In this document: in pieces, positions 60,330 through 64,000 of the stretch
Layout: each line of letters starts with the position of its first letter
Numbering within the stretch: position 1 is the stretch's first letter
Assembly: GCF_902686445.1 (NCBI RefSeq)
Contig: NC_062226.1
Coordinates: forward strand, 14,046,001-14,110,000
DNA length: 64,000 bases
Reading direction: 5' to 3'
Source: Sciurus carolinensis
Taxonomy: Eukaryota; Chordata; Mammalia; Rodentia; Sciuridae
Position numbers and translations under genes: made by a program
The notes under the pieces: model-generated
What the model was told of the DNA's origin: nothing
What the model saw: the letters and a program-made list of their open reading frames with translations, nothing else
The model's database searches: none

Positions 60330-60676
60330 TTAGTAGTAGTGAAGCAATCATCTGTGAAGGTCTTACTCTGTCAGATTCAAAGAGCTTTAAATAAATTACT
60401 ATGACCTCATTTAATTCTAAAAAGAAGTTAAGAAATATGCATTGTTGTCCCCACTCTATTAAGCCAGGGTTGAGGTTTTGAGAGTTATATACACTAGGCA
60501 AGGTTTCACAGCTAGTAAAATGTAGAATTGTGATTCAGATTCAGATCTGTCTAGATTCAGAACCTCCTCTCTTAATTACTAAGTTAAACTCTCCTTGCGT
60601 TGCTTATGCTGTTCCATTTGCCTGGAATGCCTTTCTCTTCATTATCACTAGGGATCTTAATTGTAAGCAACAGAAA

Positions 60677-60801
60677 TCAGTGCCTGGGCTGGGGATATAG
60701 CTCAGTTGGTAGAGTGCCTGTCTTTCATGCACACAGCCCTGAGTTCAATCCCCAGCACCACCAAAAAAAAAAAAACAAACAACAAAAACCCTCAGTGCCT
60801 G
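60677..60801 (+). mobile_element. ID SINE with a 10-bp target-site duplication, near consensus
   Basis: The body is 60,687-60,791: 'ggctggggatatagctcagt', 'gagttcaatccccagcacca' and an A tail with CAAAC interruptions. TCAGTGCCTG flanks it at 60,677-60,686 and 60,792-60,801. Both internal Pol III boxes look intact. Confidence 0.95.
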
Positions 60802-61589
60802 TTGATTTAATCATAAAGTGAGTTTATTAAAAGGATATTGAAGAGTTCTCCAGAATCTTCAAGGGAACCGTATCAGGCCATGGAGCTAAGGTAATACCTA
60901 ATTGCATCCATTGAATTTGCAACTGACACCACTGAGCCTTAGGTTCTGTAGTTCACAAATTGACACTGCTAACCCTGGGTATTGGATGCAATAGCAGGTA
61001 CTACTTCTAATTGTCATACTGCATCCATTTCCCCCTCAGTCACTAGAGAGAGGGCCTTATGCTTGTTCTTTGAATCATTAGTTTCTAATTGTATAACAAG
61101 TAAGGGTGCATCTGATTTTTGGAGCCTCAGTCACTTGCCCATGCCCTGGCTTCCGGGGAAGCCAGAAAAATAAGAATCTGAAATTATGAATCTCTGTAGT
61201 GGGGAATCAAGGCTAAATAGGAAGGGATTCTGAAATAGTAGAAAATTATAATATGATATTAGGCTGCCAAAAAGAATGACAGATGCCTACCACACTCCTT
61301 TTCTTGGCCACCTGACAAACTTATTTGTCCATGAAAAACATTATCCCTGCAGCCTCACCGTATACATTCTAATATTATTAACATATTTTTAATTCTTGCT
61401 TTTTAAAGACCTCTAATTTTAGGTATTGTTTATGTAATTGACTCGTCTGTGTTCATATTTTCAAATAACCTTATAGTCTTTGTCTTAATGTCATTTGCAC
61501 TCTTTTCACACCCATCTAAGATAGTGTTCAGCTTGTGATAAATACCGGAGAAATGATTGAATTGCACTGAAGCATAAATCTTACTTTCT

Positions 61590-61631
61590 CTCCACCCCTA
61601 GAATGAAAGTTCCATAAAGGCAGGGATATTT

Positions 61632-61727
<96 letters not shown>

Positions 61728-61800
61728 GTGTTTAGCAGCTACATTAATTCTTAGTATGTGGTAGGTCCTCAGTGACTGTATACTGAATAAGAGAATACTC
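61590..61800 (+). repeat. L2 LINE 3' end split by a compound microsatellite
   Basis: 'tagaatgaaagttccataaa' with 'ggcagggatatttgtc' comes before the microsatellite. 'agtatgtggtaggtcctcag' comes after it. Confidence 0.75.
61637..61725. repeat. Compound microsatellite (TC)n(CA)n
   Basis: About 44 bases of pure TC, a short 'tggct' bridge, then about 40 bases of pure CA. The minus-strand ORF across it is an artefact of the dinucleotides. Confidence 0.97.
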
Positions 61801-62389
61801 CTAAATAGTAAATGATTTACCTCTGGAAATGATACTGTCAGACCTTTGAATGAGAATGACAATTTTGAAGTACAATATCATAATTTTCACCTAGACTATA
61901 GACAATAAGAGGATGGAAACTGCCATATTCATCTTTGGCTAACTCTTCTTTCTATCCAGAAGCATAACCAGAAAAGTGCAATTTAGAATTCTTTCCCAGA
62001 CCTACCACCATAGTCAATAGCAACAAAAATGTCCTGAAGTACCATACCTGTTGACATGAAACCTTTTTGTTCTCTTTTTTAAAACCAGTTTTGTTTTGAG
62101 ATTGTATCTCTTCTGGGAAGAAAAGGCTGTTGGGCAAACTGTCTTGTATGTATGTTTGAAAAGTGTAAATAACCCAGGACAAGTAGCATCTCTCTTTGAA
62201 GAAATGGGAGGCCCATAGTGGTAACATGATTTGTGTAAGGGTAGTAGACTAGTAGAAATATACTGTAGAGCAGAGTTTCATAACTTCAGAGGTTAGCGTT
62301 TTGGCATGAACAAAAGCAGAATTAAATCAAGCTGAAGAGAGCTTTCGTTCAAGTCATCTTAAGAATTATTGTCATTAATGATAGCTGTC

Positions 62390-62590
62390 ATTTCTGGAGC
62401 AAAACTATCTAGATTTGAATTCTTTTCTTTACCACTTACTGTGAGACCTTGGGTCTTGTCTTAGTGTCCTCATTTGTAAAATGGGTATATTAGGATGACT
62501 ACTTCACAGGGTTATTTTAAGGATTAAATAATAGTATGTGTAAAGTACTCAGAATTCTTGGCATAAATTGGCTTTCTAAATGTTAGCTTT
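62390..62590 (+). repeat. MIR SINE
   Basis: 'tctagatttgaattcttttc', 'gtgtcctcatttgtaaaatg' and 'cacagggttattttaaggat' give the MIR order. Confidence 0.8.
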
Positions 62591-63777
62591 TCTTTTTATA
62601 TTTTGAATAACTATTTACCTTTACTACCCCATTCTTTTATTCTTTACTACATCTAATTCTTTGGATTCTGATGATAGTGTTACTCCATCTTACCAGTAGG
62701 GAACCTAAGTCTACGAGGAGCTTAACTTGTTTGCCTAGTAAGTCACGTAACTGGGAAGTGTCAATTGGCTGGGATTCAAGCTTAAATCTTATTTTTGAGG
62801 TACTTTCTAGCATGCTAGAAACAAATTGAATTTAAAGTTATTTTATCCTTTTAGCTGCTTTTGTTGATTTTAAATGCCTCTTTTCCTCCTTTGCTACCTT
62901 TGCTTCTCTTTTCTGTTTTTCTTTAGACCTGTTTTCAACCTTCTCCAGTTCCTCTTGATTCTTTGAACTTCTAATAGAAAGTGTGCACTTACTTGAAAGA
63001 ACAAAGCACATCCTCACATGCTACTTTGTCCATTTTAATTTTGCTTTCATTTTTATTTGTTGTTACCTGGTCTGTACAGTGGATTGGTTTCCAGAGGAGA
63101 AGACTTGAATATCTGTTATGAGTCGATGAGTTACACAAATATATGAGTTACACAAATAGTATGCATTCAAATACCAAGGGCCATTTTAGTGGGTGTGAAA
63201 GATGAAACACAAGTTGGTCATGAATAGAGACAAGAGCAAATAATGGTATTGAGATGCTGTCGTCTCTCTTTAGTGTCAATTTTTGTGTATTAATCATTTT
63301 TAACTTGTATGTAATACTTTGAAAAATTCCTAATATATTCTATACTTTTATTAATATCCCAAAAAAGTCAAAGTTGTTGTTTTAGAGACTTATTTTTCTT
63401 AGGGTATGATCTTAATAGCAGCAGCCCTTTTAAGAGTTTATTAGAAAGTTAGCATTTCTCTTTGCTACATGTCTTTTAGTTACTAATCTTATGTAATAGA
63501 GTATTCATTTAGAAATGCACACACTTAAAATCAGTGATTAAATTTCTTCAAGGACCAAAGCCACAAACGTTAGGCTGCTATTACTTTCTATTTCCCTGTT
63601 GCTTAACCAATCTGCAATGGTATCTTCCTCTTTCCTTTCTTCTTCCTTTTTTCCTAACCAGACAAAATTTCAGATCCTCTTTTCTCCTGATTTATTACTC
63701 TTCCTCATGCTCAAATTGGTTTTCAGTTATGCTTCAATAAGATGACTCAACTTCACTTTGCATTCTTTTTAGTTTAA

Positions 63778-63867
63778 TTTTTTATTTATGTTTTTATGGT
63801 GCAGAGAATCAAATGTGGTGCCTTGTACATGCTAGGCAAGTGCTGTACCATTGAGCTATGCCCCCCT
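63778..63867 (-). repeat. ID SINE, antisense
   Basis: 'ttatttatgtttttatggtg' is the tail. 'ccttgtacatgctaggcaag' and 'gtaccattgagctatgcccc' are the body. Confidence 0.9.
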
Positions 63868-64000
63868 CTGCATTCATTTTCATTTACATAGTTACAAAAG
63901 GCTTTGCTTTTGTTAATAAGTTTGCTTTTCCAGTGTTATTACAAACAAAATAAGGTGGTCTTTGTTAATCAACCACTGTACACTGGTGTCACCTAGATAG

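Noticed and set aside
61637..61725. CRISPR-like or regularly spaced repeat
   Set aside because: It is a plain dinucleotide microsatellite. No spaced direct repeats exist anywhere in the window, and the organism is a mammal.

Overview
The window is nuclear DNA from a rodent of the squirrel family (Sciuridae). Two things show this. The coding exons match two conserved vertebrate genes, FBXW2 and MEGF9, that are neighbours in the same order and orientation in human (9q33, from memory). About forty short interspersed repeats are of the ID type (tRNA-derived) or the MEN type (a B1 monomer fused to an ID-like monomer), and that dimer is characteristic of squirrels. There is no sign of bacterial, viral or plasmid content.

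Layout. Positions 1-12,215 hold the 3' part of FBXW2 on the plus strand: an intron, three coding exons (1604-1690, 2275-2444, 7776-8064 with the stop codon) and a long probable 3' UTR with a proximal poly(A) signal near 8435 and a likely distal one at 12,192. Positions 12,216 to about 45,900 are intergenic. They are full of SINEs, L1 3' ends of different ages, L2 and MIR fossils, two MaLR-type LTRs each split by an ID-family SINE, and a TA-flanked palindromic element. Positions about 45,920-47,260 form a CpG island with CCAAT, CACGTG and GC boxes. It contains the promoter and first coding exon of MEGF9 (46,542-47,172, plus strand). From 47,173 to the end is MEGF9 intron 1, which is AT-rich and has fewer SINEs. 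It carries a 3'-truncated, tailless 7SK RNA retropseudogene at 60,072-60,317 with a perfect 17-bp target-site duplication.

The two genes are transcribed in the same direction but have unrelated jobs. FBXW2 is a substrate receptor of an SCF ubiquitin ligase. MEGF9 is a membrane protein with a mucin-like N-terminal region and laminin-type EGF repeats, which are encoded beyond this window. I found no new multi-gene system. The points most worth a second look are the tailless 7SK copy, the cluster of overlapping start codons and upstream ORFs at MEGF9, a Ser/Gly codon-repeat tract in MEGF9 exon 1, and several nested insertions that can be ordered in time. Repeat family names come from recognition of consensus features by eye, without a database search.
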